A stretch of DNA of 64,000 nucleotides from Lobulomyces angularis (GCA_027604685.1 JADHYX010000047.1:19480-83479); one strand, 5' to 3'; counted from the stretch's first letter, positions 21,495 through 34,051 are shown. Notes: generated by a model from the sequence alone, not told the origin. Program-made: numbers and translations.

Positions 21495-23392
21495 ATGAGC
21501 AATAAAGTATATGTAGTTGGTGTTGGAATGACCCATTTTGACAAACCTGGAAGAAGAAAGGATGTTGATTATCCTGACTACGCGCTAGAGGTAAACTTGA
21601 GGAATTTTCTGAAATAAAATCTTTTATTGAATGTCGTAATAGGCAACTACAAAGGCGTTATTAGATGCTAATATCACGTTTGATGATGTACAGTTTGCTG
21701 CCGGTAAGTATTTTTCATTGTTTGACTTATTTGCTCAATTACTCTTCATTTTAGTTGGTTACGTTTATGGAGATAGTACCAGTGGACAACGAGCTTTATA
21801 TCAATTAGGATTAACACAAATTCCAATTATCAATGTTAATAATAACGTAACTAATATCTAAAATATCTTTAACTATTTTTTAACAAAATAGTGTTCAACA
21901 GGGTCAACTGCATATTATCTAGCTAAACAATCCGTCGCTTCAGGACAGTATGAATGCGCTTTGGCACTAGGTTTTGAAAAAATGGCACCAGGATCTTTAG
22001 GTTACTATTTTTTAATTTTAATTGTGAAAAAGTTTGTTAACTTTAATTTGAATTGTGTAGCAAGTGTTTGGGAAGATAGAACGAATCCTATGGATAAAAC
22101 AATTGAAGTTATGAATGAACTTAGAGAAATGACTCCTGCACCTTTTGCAGCCCAAATTTTTAGCAATGCTGGATTAGAATACATTGAAAAATTTAAAAAA
22201 AGTGATTTGGCCATGCATTTAATTGCTGAGAAAAATCATAACCACAGGTAGCTGAGATTTTGTGCTGTTCCTATTTACTCTAAACCCATTTTTTTTTTTT
22301 TTGATAATTAAGCACGTTAAATCCGTATTCCCAGTTTAAAGATAAATATACATTGGAGCAAGTGCAAAAAGCTAGGAAAATTCATGGCAGTTTAACATTG
22401 TTACATTGTTCTCCAACTTCTGATGGCGCTGCCTGCGCAATTATTGCATCAGAAGATTTTGTCATCAAGCACAATCTTGGGCCGCAGGCTGTTGAAATTG
22501 TTGGACAGTCTATGGCAACTGATTCAATTTTGGCCTTTGATCCTACTGGTAATTCAAAATCTATGATCGAAGTAGCAGGTGGCTTCTATAAATATCAATA
22601 TAATTTTATTTATCAATCACTAGGATCTGACATGACCAGAAGAGCTGCTGCAGATGTTTACCGCCAAGCCAAAATTAATCCTAAGGAAGATGTAGATGTG
22701 GTGGAACTTCATGATTGTTTCTCTGCAAATGAAGTACGTTATTAACATTACTGAAGTTGAAACTAATCAAAAATATTAGCTAATTACTTACGATGCATTG
22801 GGCTTATGTGAACATGGAAAAGCTTGTGAATTTATGGAATCAGGTGCAACAACTAGTCCATTATTTGATAGACCTTCTGTGAAGGCTAATCCACCAAAAA
22901 AAAGGATAATTGTAAACCCAAGTGGAGGTTTAATTTCTAAAGGACATCCTTTAGGAGCCACAGGATTAGCCCAGTGCGCTGAATTAACTTGGCAATTAAG
23001 AGGCTGGGCAGGAGCAAGACAAGTGCCAAATATCAAAAATGCGCTACAGCATAATATAGGTGAGCTTTCTAAATTTTTGTTTAAAAATTTTTACACATTA
23101 ATGTTATTTACTACTTTTCCCAGGTCTTGGAGGGGCAGTAGTGGTAACTTGCTCAAGAAATCCGGAGCCTAATTCCAAAATTTTGAGTTCACATAATATT
23201 AAAAGATGGGAAGATCCTCGTAAAAGATTTGGGTACAACCCAGCTGTTGAAGCAAGACCTGTGACAGAGAGCCAAGTAAGAGCTGTTATGAGCTATAGAG
23301 GTGGCCTTAGTGGAACCAAAGAAAAACTGGATGACAAGTATGCAGAGCACGTTGGAACAACTATTGTTTCTGGAAATACTGCCCGTTTATAA
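21495..23392 (+). CDS. SCP2-type 3-ketoacyl-CoA thiolase (peroxisomal)
   Basis: About eight exons. [19 protein letters not shown] is the typical SCP-x thiolase start. The nucleophile Cys lies in NNNCSTGSTA (joined near 21890). The other active-site blocks are [11 protein letters not shown] (about 22700) and [17 protein letters not shown] (about 22930). Relatives cleave 3-ketoacyl-CoA, especially branched or sterol side chains, in peroxisomes. The protein ends ...SGNTARL; the C-terminal ARL fits the relaxed PTS1 pattern (S/A/C)(K/R/H)(L/M), supporting peroxisomal import. There is no C-terminal SCP2 lipid-transfer domain, so this is the stand-alone thiolase form. The donor after SANE is followed by intron 22734-22779. 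A polyadenylation-like AATAAA follows at about 23431. Confidence 0.93.
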
Positions 23393-23756
23393 TGTAGTAT
23401 AGTTTGTTTATTTTTGTTTTTTTTTTGTTAAATAAAATGTTAAAAAAATTTTTCTTTTTTCTACTAAAATATTTCTCATACAAAAAATTTTGTGAAAATA
23501 GAAATTAGTTGAGATTATGAGTAGACTCAGATATTGCATTAAAAAGTTTAGTGAAGAAAAATATTTAATACATTAAATTTTATTTGTAATCTTAGAAAAA
23601 GAGAAAAAAAGAATACAGAATTTTCACCAAATTCCAAAATTTTTAGAACTAAATATATAATTTAAAATATAAAACAAAAAAAAAAAATTAATCTTTTTTC
23701 TATCGCCTTGAAAACAAAAAAAAAAATTAAAAAAATTAAAAAAAAAGCTTTTTTTT
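23393..23756. other. Intergenic between convergent genes
   Basis: About 360 bp between the thiolase and tropomyosin stops. Homopolymeric A/T with an AATAAA-like string near 23431; no other content seen. Confidence 0.5.
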
Positions 23757-24548
23757 TTATAAATCTTCTAATCCTTGAAGAGTAGTTGTTAGTTCGGCTT
23801 TTACTGCATTGTACTTGTTAGTCATTTCTTCAAATTTCCTTTCTAACTCAGTCTTATCTTGGTCAAGTTGCTTTGCTTTTCTCTCAAATTGTTCAGCTTG
23901 TAACTCAAGTTGTCTTGCTCTAAGTCAACAAAAAAAAAGGTATATATTAGAAAACATACATTTTTAGGTATAACATAAAAAAAAAATTTTCAAAAGAATC
24001 ATTATTGCACGAGTTTTCAATACTTAATTAAAAACATACTTTTCAACTGCATCTTTTCGATCTCTATCTTTTTCATCTAAATGTTGCTCTAGAAGTTGAA
24101 CTTTCTTTTTTAAAGTTTCAACGATTGAGTCTTCCTTATCACCTTCAGCTTTTCTTAATTTAACCTGTATTACATTACATTAAAAAAAAATTTTTTTCTT
24201 AAATCTAAATTACCTCTTCCACTCTCTTCTCTTGTCTTTCTAAATCCATTTGAAGTAATGAAACCTTATTATTAAGATTTTGCAATTCGGTTTCTTTTTT
24301 TGATAAATCTTCTTTAAGTTGTTTAGCTTCAGCTTCAGATTTTTCTGCTCTTGCGTTTGCTGTTTCACTTTCAATACGGAGCTTTTCTAATTTCTATCAT
24401 TTCCAAAAAAAAGTAAAATAAAAAGGTTTAGATTTAGAAAGTAAAAATGTTTTTGAAAGCAGAAAGAAAATTTCATCATAGAGGAAAAAACCGTTATGGC
24501 TTAATTTTTTGCTAAGAAAATTAAACTTACTTCTTTAATTTTATCCAT
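23757..24548 (-). CDS. Tropomyosin
   Basis: Four exons; the first codes only MDKIKE (24548-24531). The product is about 162 residues of continuous coiled coil, matching the length of fungal Tpm1/Cdc8 (about 160). The N-terminal MDKIKEKLEKLRIESETA is close to the conserved fungal tropomyosin start. Heptads run throughout (SEAEAKQLKEDLSKKETEL, KKKVQLLEQHLDEKDRDRK). The C-terminus is ELTTTLQGLEDL. Known tropomyosins polymerise along actin cables and rings and regulate myosin and formin use. The gene is divergent from a small unknown ORF (24747). Confidence 0.93.
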
Positions 24549-24746
24549 GTCTGGGAATGAATAGAGTAAAAAGATCAAAAAATATTTTTGCTTGAAATCA
24601 CTGTGTCACAATTTCAATGTAATTCATAAAAATAAAGAATCTGTAGTGGTTGAAATTTCTACTACATTTCTGATCACAAATCTTTATACTTACAGCTGGA
24701 CTATTTTTTGCCTTTTAGTCTATTATATTTTAAAAACTTTACAATT

Positions 24747-25013
24747 ATGATGGGTAAAAATAATAGTAACAAAGAAGACACAGTAAAAGAATTGAGAAAG
24801 TTATTTGAATTGATGGAAAATGAAGGTTTTGAATTCGATAAAAATTGTATAGAGAGAGTTTTAGACACTGATGAAAAGTCAACAAATATAACTGTTTGTC
24901 ATGATACTGCAAATAAAGTTTCTAATTGTTTTAAAGGTGTGGGATATTATTATATGTATGCACTTACAAAATCTGTATGTTTTTATGATGATTTAGTTAA
25001 CATAAATAAATAA
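24747..25013 (+). CDS. Small hypothetical protein (88 aa)
   Basis: A single-exon ORF from an ATG pair (MMGKNNSNKEDTVKEL) to TAA. The first half is a charged helix (ELRKLFELMENEGFEFDKN), followed by a Cys/Tyr-containing half (ITVCHDTANKVSNCFKGVGY). No family is recognised, and there is no signal peptide or membrane segment. It is divergent to tropomyosin with a 198-bp gap. Composition is less A/T-homopolymeric than the flanking DNA, which favours a real gene, but a missing exon on either side cannot be excluded. Confidence 0.45.
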   Translation: MMGKNNSNKEDTVKELRKLFELMENEGFEFDKNCIERVLDTDEKSTNITVCHDTANKVSNCFKGVGYYYMYALTKSVCFYDDLVNINK

Positions 25014-25306
25014 ATCAGTGTAAATAAATGAATTAGCATATATGAAGTATTAAATATATCTTTATAAACTGATATAATAAATAATAATCTAATAAAAAAA
25101 TATATATATTTTTTTTTTTTTTTTTTTACGGCTATTTCTATGAAATTTCCTCAGTCGAAGTCAACTCTTTAATAGTCGTACTTTAAAATTAAAAATAATT
25201 TAAAAAGAAAAATCTAAACCTACGCCATACTTGGAAGCTATATGTTAATAAAAATTATATAATATTTTTCAGCTCAATTAAGTATATTATCACAAATAAA
25301 TTTTAG

Positions 25307-25704
25307 ATGTCTATTGAAGGCTCCATACACTCACCATTAAGGAGGACTTCCGAAAATCAACAGCAGACTGATGTTCTGTTGAATAGTAAATTACATTTAA
25401 AAGCTCAACAAGAGGAATTGATAAAAAACTTTTCAGACATTTCTTATACTACTTTAAACGAATTAAACATTTCAGAGCAAATATCAAAAGCTATATTGAA
25501 ATTTAGACAAGCCGATGTTATTATAAATAAAACAGCTCTTTCTTTACAAAAAGTTTCAGAAGATACCAAGACTAACTTGGTATAATGTTAAATTTAATAT
25601 TGTTGTAATTGTTTTGCTTTCCTTTTTTATAGATAGTTGCAAAGGAAATTTCAAGTATTTTAAAGAGTACTGTAAGTGTTGGCGAACAAAATGAAAATCT
25701 TTAA
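25307..25704 (+). CDS. Small helical protein, unknown (possibly BLOC/BORC-like)
   Basis: The ATG at 25307 (MSIEGSIHSPLRRTSENQQQ) opens an exon of 92 codons, then a short intron (25583-25632) and IVAKEISSILKSTVSV. The product is mainly amphipathic helix (LKAQQEELIKNFSDISYTTL, ISKAILKFRQADVIINKTAL, LSLQKVSEDTKTNL), the style of small coiled-coil subunits such as those of BLOC-1/BORC. That assignment is only a resemblance in size and heptad character. The 3' end is uncertain: a strong GTAAGT donor lies at 25671, and an open stretch at 25905-26091 (ATQLQNEQFSSSLSQEIHRT and on) could be a further exon. Confidence 0.6.
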
Positions 25705-26206
25705 CTTGACTTTGTTTCTCTCTTTGAACGTTGTTTATAGTTACATTATGTTTTGTTATTTTTTTTTTTTTAAATCACAACATCAAATTTTTAGATATAT
25801 TATTTCCAAATTTTTTATCATATATGCGAACAATTGTAAATTTTTTAATAGTGCTTGGACGATATGTTTTTTAACACCTGGACAAAAATAAATTAAACAC
25901 TCAAGTGGAATGAGGAGCCACCCAATTGCAAAACGAACAATTTTCATCGTCATTATCTCAAGAAATTCATCGTACTTATCACAGAAAGCAACACTTTGAG
26001 AAAATTAAACTGGCCTTCATTTATTCTTTCGAAAAGGCGAGTCGATTGTATAATAAGGAAATTTTATATAGTATCTTAATAGTAGAGTAGAAATTGAAAA
26101 TTGGGCAGCTTTTAATAAAAGTTTTTTAATTTTTAGGTTAATAGTTTAAAAAACGCAAGTGCATTCTGGTTTTATTGAAAGAAAAAATTTTATTTTTTAA
26201 TTTTTA
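25705..26206. other. Uncertain stretch between the small helical protein and MIP1
   Basis: About 500 bp. The section 25905-26091 is open in two forward frames and may be a terminal exon of the upstream gene. The remainder is A/T rich and should include the MIP1 promoter. Confidence 0.4.
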
Positions 26207-29200
26207 ATGTTCAGTAGATGGTTCTTGAACATCAAAAAAAACATCATCATTGTTAAATGTAGATTTAGTTCCAGCTCTGTCACAGCTAATGAGGTTGGAA
26301 TTCAATTATTACCAGAATACTTAAGATGTGATTTATTTCCAAAAACTGCAACTGACTTCAACAGCAATAAAAAATATGCAGATCTATCAAAACTTATCTT
26401 AAAACATCAGAATCTCTTAGGAAAAAATAGCAAACCTTTACCTGATATGAATTTTCTGCTGCCATCTTTAACTGGAAGTGATATTGAGCAACATTTTGAA
26501 GTGATCTCTAAATTCTATTGCAAGGAGTATCTGCAATTATCAGAAGCGTTAATAAAGAATAAACAGCCTGTAATTTTATTGGAAAAATTATTAAAGGAAA
26601 CAAAGTGGAATATGGATGCTGGTTGGACTAGATACCCACTAAATGGAAAAATCTGCAAAGTTGACTTTCCATTAGAAAAAAGCCTTGTCTTGGACGTTGA
26701 GGTATTAGTTAGTGATGGTATTGTTTTTTATTTTAGTTTCGATTTGCTTAATGTTTAAAAGGACCATTTCCGATTATGGCAACAGCTGCTTCAACTGAAG
26801 CATGGTATGGATGGGTTTCTCCGAAGCTAAGTCGTCAATTAAAAAAAATGAGAAAAACTGCCAAAGACCTCAACTCTCTCATTCCTCTAGGACCTAGAAA
26901 TGAAGAAAAAATAATTGTTGGTCACAATGTCGGTTATGATAGAATAAGACTTAAAGTAACTATTTCTTTCTTTAATTTTAAGCTTTTGTTATTAATACTT
27001 TAAATGTAGGATGGCTATAGCATGGAAGTGTCAAAGACAAGGTACATTGACACAATGTCTTTACATATGTGTGTCGGAGGTCTTTCCAACCAGCAACGTC
27101 CATTTTGGCAAAAATATAAAAATTTAAGAGAAAAAAAAAATGAGGCAGAAACTGAAGAAGAAAAATTTATGAAGGAAGCTGAGTTGCGAAGCATAGAACA
27201 ACCATGGTTGCCACTAGTCGCCACTAATAGTTTAAAAGAAGTATCGTATCTCTATCTTGGAATTTCAATGGACAAGTCTGTTAGGAACGTGTTTGTGGAT
27301 GGAAACATTGATGAGATAGTTGACAGGTACTGTTTATTGATATTTATCAAAATACAATATATTAAATTTTGCAACCAGATTTCAAGAACTGATGAATTAT
27401 TGTGCGAATGATGTTTTAATTACTTATAAACTGTACCGAGAACTTTTTCCGTTATACAGAAAGAAGTGCCCATCTGATGTTACATTTTTTGGAATGCTAG
27501 AAATGAGCACCGGCTTCTTACCGGTAATATTAAATTGGAGAATTAATCATTTTGAATTAACAAGGTTACCGAAGACTGGGAAAAATTCATAAAAAAAGCT
27601 GATAAGATAGTAGAAAATTATAACAACGTTATTGAACAAAATTTGACCAGTTCAGTAGAAAAAGCTTTGACTTTTCAAGAGGATGAACGATGGAAATCAG
27701 ACCCTTGGCTGAAAAACTTGGATTGGACAGTCAAAGAAAAAAGAAATAAAAATCCGAATTTAGTAGGAAAGCCACAATGGTGGAGGTATCAGTTTTAATT
27801 ATATAATTATTAACACTGATGACGTTAGAGATTTATGGTGCCCTAAAGAGCAGCAGATAAAAATTACCACCAAAAAAAGAATCACACCATACCTACTTAA
27901 TTTATGTTACTTAGATTATCCTTTGTACCATTCAAAAAAATTTGGATGGACTTTTAAAGTACCCAAAGAAAATAAGCTAAAACTCTTTAAGAAAATTGTT
28001 TCCTCCAATCCTTCTTCACCTGAAGCTGTTGATGAAAAGGTAGTAGATAAAGAATTCGATAAAAATATCTATCTGGACAGAGAAAAATTTAACTATTTTA
28101 AATTACCCCATAAAGATGGTGAAGGAAAAAATTGTGGAAACCCACTTTCGAAACAATTTCTTAGTTGTTTTGAAAGTGGAGTATTAGGTATTAATAATGA
28201 ATTATTTTTAATATAATTTTTCCAGGTTCAAATTCGGCGAATACCATTGATTTATTGAAAAAAACATCTCAGATGTCTTATTGGGCAGGAGCGAGAAATC
28301 GAATTGTAAGTCAAGTAGTTATATGGAATGACATAAAAAATGGAAAAGGTGATTTGCAAGACATGATTGCACGTGACCGAAAATCCAATTGTGGGGTGAT
28401 CCTACCTCAGACCGTTCCAATGGGTACAGTGACTAGAAGAGCTGTTGAACCACTATGGATGGTAAAATTGAAAATTATCTTATCTAAATAATTCAAAGAC
28501 TGCTGCTAATGCAAAACTAAATTCGATTGGTTCCGAATTAAAAGCGAAAATCCAAGCTCCTTTTGGGTACAAATTTGTTGGAGCAGATGTGGATAGTGAG
28601 GAATTATGGATTGCCTCATTATTGGGAGATAGTCAGTTTGGTATTCACGGAAGCACGCCTTTGGGATTTATGACACTACAAGGAAGTAAATCGCAGGGTA
28701 CTTTTTTCAGAAGTGTTTTAATTAAAAATATATGAATAGGCACTGACATGCATTCGGTTACGGCAAAAATTCTGGATATCAGTAGAGATAATGCCAAAGT
28801 GTTTAATTATGCTAGAATATACGGTGCACAGCAAAATTTTGCCGAAAATATTCTCAAGCAATTTAGCCCGAATCTAGAAAAAAGTGAAATAAAAAGCAAA
28901 AGCCTTAAGCTTTACAAAGAAACTAAAGGTGTATGGATGGGCAGTAAATCAAGAAATGCGGAATCTGGCTATTGGAGTGGGTAACTACAAGTTGACATAC
29001 ATGTTTATTTTTCCATGCAGGGGGTCTGAATCGTACACTTTTAATAAGTTAGAAGAAATTGCTAGGATGGAAGAACCGGAAACTCCAGCATTAAAGTGTA
29101 AAATTCCAGAAGGATTATCTCCTTCCAATTTAATTTCGAGTAGAGATGTAATTTTTTAATGGTAATGTCAATTAAAAATTTTTTTAGTTTTTAAAAAGCA

Positions 29201-30230
29201 GAGTTAATTGGGTTGTTCAATCATCTGGTGTCGATTATTTACACCTGCTTTTAATTTCGATGAGATACCTTTGTGATATAATGAATATTGATGCAAGATT
29301 TATATTAAGTATCCATGATGAAGTAAGATTTATGGTTAAAGAAAATGGAAAAAACGAATACCTTGCTGCTTTAGCATTACAAATATCAAATGTCTGGACC
29401 AGAGCAGTTTTGGTTAACGCAGTCGGTAAGTTTTTTGAATTACACACATTAACAGTTTCGTTAGGTATGAAGGACTTACCACTAAGCATCGCTTTTTTTT
29501 CTGCTGTAGATGTTGACCATTGCCTTAGAAAAGAGGTTACAACAGGTTGGTGGATATTACTTATATTTATGAATAATAATGTTTTGTTTTCTTAGATTGC
29601 CTTACCTTATCTAACGATATTCCAGAAGCGAAAGGGGAATCTTTAGATATTTATCAAATTTTACAAAAATTAAATGTGAATCTTGATAACAGCAAAGAAA
29701 TTTATTTTGAAGATACTGTACCAGGCCTTAAAGATTTTATAAAATTTGAATTGCACAGAAAAAACCAAGAAGTTATTGGCACAGATAATAGAAAAGTAAA
29801 TTCGAAGTTTTTGTCAAATTTTGACAAATTGCTAAATCAGTTTCCTGCAGTAAAACCTTTTTTCAAAGATGATGAAGTTTCAAGGAGAAAATATACAAAT
29901 CGAAATGAACAAAAGGTGCTGAATTTTGATGTAAATAAAAGGAATATTTTGGATGATGTAGAAAAGCCATCCATAATGCCAGTATTGAAAAATGTGAAAA
30001 ATCCAAAATTTAAAGATATATTGACTTTTAATACTAAGGAAGTAAAATTTAAAAACCTTACAATTAATGAAAGATTTTTGGCGGTCAAAAAGGAATTACC
30101 ATTGGAAAGTGGAGAGCAAAAAGAAATTAATGGTTCAAATGATGCTGAGAAAATCTCCACATCTTACTTTGAATTACCCATTGGAACTAGAAAAAATATT
30201 CTTTCAATTCCTAAATCAAAAAGACTTTAA
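26207..30230 (+). CDS. MIP1: Mitochondrial DNA polymerase gamma catalytic subunit
   Basis: About twelve exons encode a family A polymerase of about 1,150 residues that replicates mitochondrial DNA. The N-terminus ([20 protein letters not shown]) is basic and suits a mitochondrial presequence. Exonuclease motifs: Exo I LVLDVEV (about 26680), Exo [11 protein letters not shown] (about 26917), Exo III YCANDV (about 27395). Polymerase motifs: [19 protein letters not shown] (about 28577), [15 protein letters not shown] (about 28783), [14 protein letters not shown] (about 29305). Other family blocks are [29 protein letters not shown] (across an intron), [18 protein letters not shown] and [16 protein letters not shown]. 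All catalytic acids are present, so proofreading and synthesis should be intact. After the conserved ESLDIYQIL there is an extra C-terminal tail of about 190 residues, as fungal Mip1 proteins have in variable length. Confidence 0.96.
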
Positions 30231-30645
30231 AAATTTTTGTAAAATTAATTAAAATTATATTGTAAATAGTTAAAAGGATATCTAGATTGGTGAAAAATTG
30301 GAAATTTCAAGGGATATTTGTTTATACTAATATGCTTATTTTTACGTATTCCTTGTAAATTTATCTATGATGCTTATATCAAATTAATTGTTGTTGTAGA
30401 ACTTTTAGAATTTTAAAATGCATACTTTAATAAATTTATTGAGTTATATGTTTTTAATATACTTATTATCTTTTAGAATGAAAACTTGTATAAGAATAGT
30501 GGAATTTTGAATTCCGTTATCAAAGTAGCCAATCATTGACCAATTTAAAAACATAGCAGGAAAAATACCAGATTTAGGATAAATTTAAATAATTTATTGA
30601 ATTTTATATTTTAAATTATTTGATAATTAAAATTACACCGTGAAT
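30231..30645. promoter_or_regulatory. MIP1 3' end and rhomboid gene upstream region
   Basis: About 415 bp of A/T-rich sequence with no recognised element. It separates two genes on the same strand. Confidence 0.45.
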
Positions 30646-33600
30646 ATGTCATCAGGTATAAAAAACTTAGTTTAAGATGATTAAGTTTTTTTTATATAGC
30701 TGGTGGCAGATCCCCTTTAACCCAGAAAAGTAGCAAAGTTGTAAGTTCAAAAGATATTGCAATTTTAAAAGAGGATAAGAAATTAAATTTAAATAATTCT
30801 TCCACTTCAAATGAATTAAAAGGATTGCCGCTTGCAAGTGGCCACAGTAACAATACAAATTCACCCAAACAAATTAAAAAATCAAAACTTACAGAAAATA
30901 TAGACGAGATTAATAGAAATGAAAGCAATGATAACTATCAAAGAAATGTAAAAAATGTTGAAAAGAAAATTAACTCAGACATTCAACCTTCCATAGCCTC
31001 TAACAATAAAAATAATCCAGTGAGGTCCACTGCGCATATCAATGTTAAGCAGATAAGTTCAGATAATCTATCTGAAGATTTTCAAACAAATATGGATTAC
31101 AGAAATGACAGTTTGAATGTAGCTTCTAAAGAACAAAGAAAATCTGAGGGAAAAAATATTTCTAAATCAAACTCTCAAAACAATTTAAATGCAGATACAA
31201 AATCTACTACCGATAAAAATATAGTTAAGTCCAAATCTCAGGGAAGCAACCTGCATAAAGTTGTCGAAAAAGATTTTGGAAAATCCGACTCTCAACCGAG
31301 CAAACCACTGAAAGATAACGAAAAAATTTTAGTAACATCTAACTCTCAAATAAGCAGCTTAAACAAAGATATCAAAAAAATTATAAAATCTGAGTCTCAA
31401 CCAAATTTAAAAAATGCAAATATCGAAAAGAGTATGAAAATTACTCACTCTCAACAAAAGTCTAAAGAAGAGATTTCAAATTCAGAAATGGATATAATTG
31501 CTGCAAAGAAAGCTGAGAGTTGCTCAGACGGAGGAGAAAAAAAGCGTATCAGATCAGATCCACCACTTGCATTCAGTGAAACAAAAAGTGGTATGGAGTA
31601 TAAAAAACCAAACGAAAAGGTTGTAACCGAAAAATTGAATTCTCAAAAAAAGTTATCTGATAGTACAAAAGGTACACAAAGTAAGCAAAAGGATTTAATG
31701 AAATCTGCTTCTTTGGATAAATTAGACCAAAAAACCTCGGTTCCTTTAAAAAGCAAATTGAGGTCAGAACTGGAAAAGGTAAGTACTAATGATGATATCA
31801 AAAACGAATTGAAGCAGTTAAAGTCGGAGCTGCTAAAAGAAAAAAGTCAACCACTTTTGACTACAAATCAAAAACTAGAAAATGAAAAACTGATATTGAA
31901 AAAAAACGACCAAAATCCAAAAATTATCGACATTAATTCTAGTAAGTCACTATTGAAAGCAAAGAATTCTGATGACAGCTTTTTAAATAAAAGCATTCAA
32001 AATAAGAATCAGTTACTTCAACCAGAGGAATTAAAAATAGAAAGTCAACGGCAAAGTAATTCTGCAACAAAAAAATTTTTTTTTTAAATGTATTCTCTAA
32101 AAAAACATCAGGATTAATGGATCAGAATTCTGTGTCTTCAAGTTATTCTAGTGGAGGTCACATACGAAGTAGTTCAGAAACTCGTGAAAAAGATAGAAAA
32201 GAGAGTACAGTGAGATTCACCAAAGATGTGAAGAACACCTCTTTACTTCCATCTCAGTCTTCCTTAAACTTCGATAACTCTGATTTAGCAGAAATATCAA
32301 CAGGAAAATCTATTAGAAAGAAGATAAAAAATAACTCAAGCGTTAGATCGAGATTTGATGAAAATGGGGTTTATCTTCCTTCTTATCAATTACAAAACTT
32401 GGCTAGAGTAAATTATGTTTATGAGTTTTATTTAATACAACAATTGTAGGTAAACAGGCTTACTGCAAGAGGGAGACCAGAAATATTTGTTCCACAAGGA
32501 ACGTTATCAAGAAGTCAGGGAGCCTCATTGCGGTTAAAAAATTTACAAAAGGACGCTGAAAAGCGTCTAAGAATTGAGAATTACAAAAAAAAGCTTGCCG
32601 AAACTGCAAGTGATTTAAATCTAAAGAAAAAATCCAAAGAATATGGTGAAGAGGAAATATTGCCAGAAAGAACAATACGTTACAACCAAAGCTTGCGGGG
32701 TACTTTGAAACGGGCAAGTGTGGCGGCCAGTTATTTCACAAGAAATGAAAGAGCTTCTACTATAGGCCCTGCTGGAAATCTTGGTAACTTACCAATGTTT
32801 AAAAATTATAATTCTAACTTAACAGCTTTGGGGCTAAACTCATTTCGGCCAGCAACAGTTGAAATAGATGAAACTCCTTCAAAATTTTGGATTTTTGTTG
32901 ATGACATTATTTCAATGGATGCAGAGCGTTATATAAATTATTTTCCAGAGGTAAAAAATTATTCTTTTGTAATTTTAAAGCAGTTATGATTCACAAAATT
33001 TTTACCATGTAACACTAGGACATTGATTTACCAGTCCCAATTACATTATCCTTTACAATAATTATGGTAATACTGTTCATTTTAATGATAATAATGGGGG
33101 ATCCGGAAGGAAAGCGTGGTTTTGCACCTTACATAGTAAATCCTATGATTGGTCCAACATTTTACACTCAAATAATGTTTGGCGGGAGTATTGCTGTGTG
33201 GATAAGAAATGATTTTAAAGAAAATTGGTGGAGATTGTTTAATGCATCTTTTTTGCATGCAGGAATTATACATATTCTTATAAATGGGTCAGCTTTATTG
33301 ATAATGGGACCCAAAATCGATCGATGGTAAAGGATGCCGATATTAATAGTACTAAATTGATTTAAATACAAACTTCTTTAGGTTTGGGATAGGAAGAGTT
33401 TTTGTATTATTTATTCTATGTTCAGTTGGTGCACAAATATTTGATGCATTACTAAGAACAGAACTTGTCGTGGCAGTTGGTGCAGTAAGTTGCAAGAATT
33501 TAATAAATTAACCTTTCTATTCAGTCTGGAACCATTTGTGGACTTGTAGGTGTAATAATTGCTGATAATATTAAAAACTGGGATGCAATCAATTTACCAA

Positions 33601-34051
33601 AAATGCAGTTGGGATACTGGTAAAATTTATATCTTTATTCAAATTGATTTAATTAAATATCTTTTTTAGGATGACTCAAATAATAGTTTTCTTCGCTTTT
33701 GGATTTTTGCCATTAGTGGATAACATTGTTCATGTTGGAGGATTTATCACTGGAATATTTACAGGTTTACTTATAGTTCCACGATTAAAAGCAGTTGAGG
33801 ATAATATGGACTTGGAAACGTGCTGTATTTCATCAGAGGCAAGTTTAGTTGACACAGATTCTCTGAAGAATCCAGGACAGCGAATAAACCAAAAACTTCA
33901 TCAAAATTTAGATATAAGGAATATTATATTAACAACCATTGGATTAATTGGAACATTATTCATATTTATATTTTTGACATATTTGCTTTGGATTGATTAT
34001 GAAGTTGGAGTGCCTGTTCTCTGTAATATATTTCTTTCAAGAACTTGTTGA
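30646..34051 (+). CDS. Rhomboid-family intramembrane serine protease with a long disordered N-terminus
   Basis: The first exon is 10 nt (MSS plus one base), spliced to a very long second exon starting AGGRSPLTQKSSK. Roughly 700 N-terminal residues are hydrophilic and rich in S, K and N. They include several repeats around K-S-x-S-Q at 31160-31460. The membrane domain starts near 33062 (LSFTIIMVILFILMIIM). Rhomboid hallmarks follow: WWRLFNASFLHAGIIHILIN (about 33225-33285, the WR/H/N block), the nucleophile box GASGTICGL, joined over the intron at 33485-33522, and the catalytic His in DNIVHVGGFITGIFTG (about 33720-33760). A last membrane segment lies near 33925-33990. Relatives cleave membrane proteins within the bilayer. 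The long tail recalls iRhoms, but the GxSG serine and the His are both present, so an active protease is expected. The N-terminal intron at about 32051-32105 must be removed to avoid a stop. Confidence 0.92.
31150..31462 (+). repeat. Coding repeat around K-S-x-S-Q in the rhomboid tail
   Basis: Six copies at intervals of about 17-21 codons carry the core SKSNSQ, VKSKSQ, GKSDSQ, VTSNSQ, IKSESQ and KITHSQ. The DNA core is close to 'aaatcnnantctcaa'. Spacing and flanking residues are degenerate. Confidence 0.8.
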
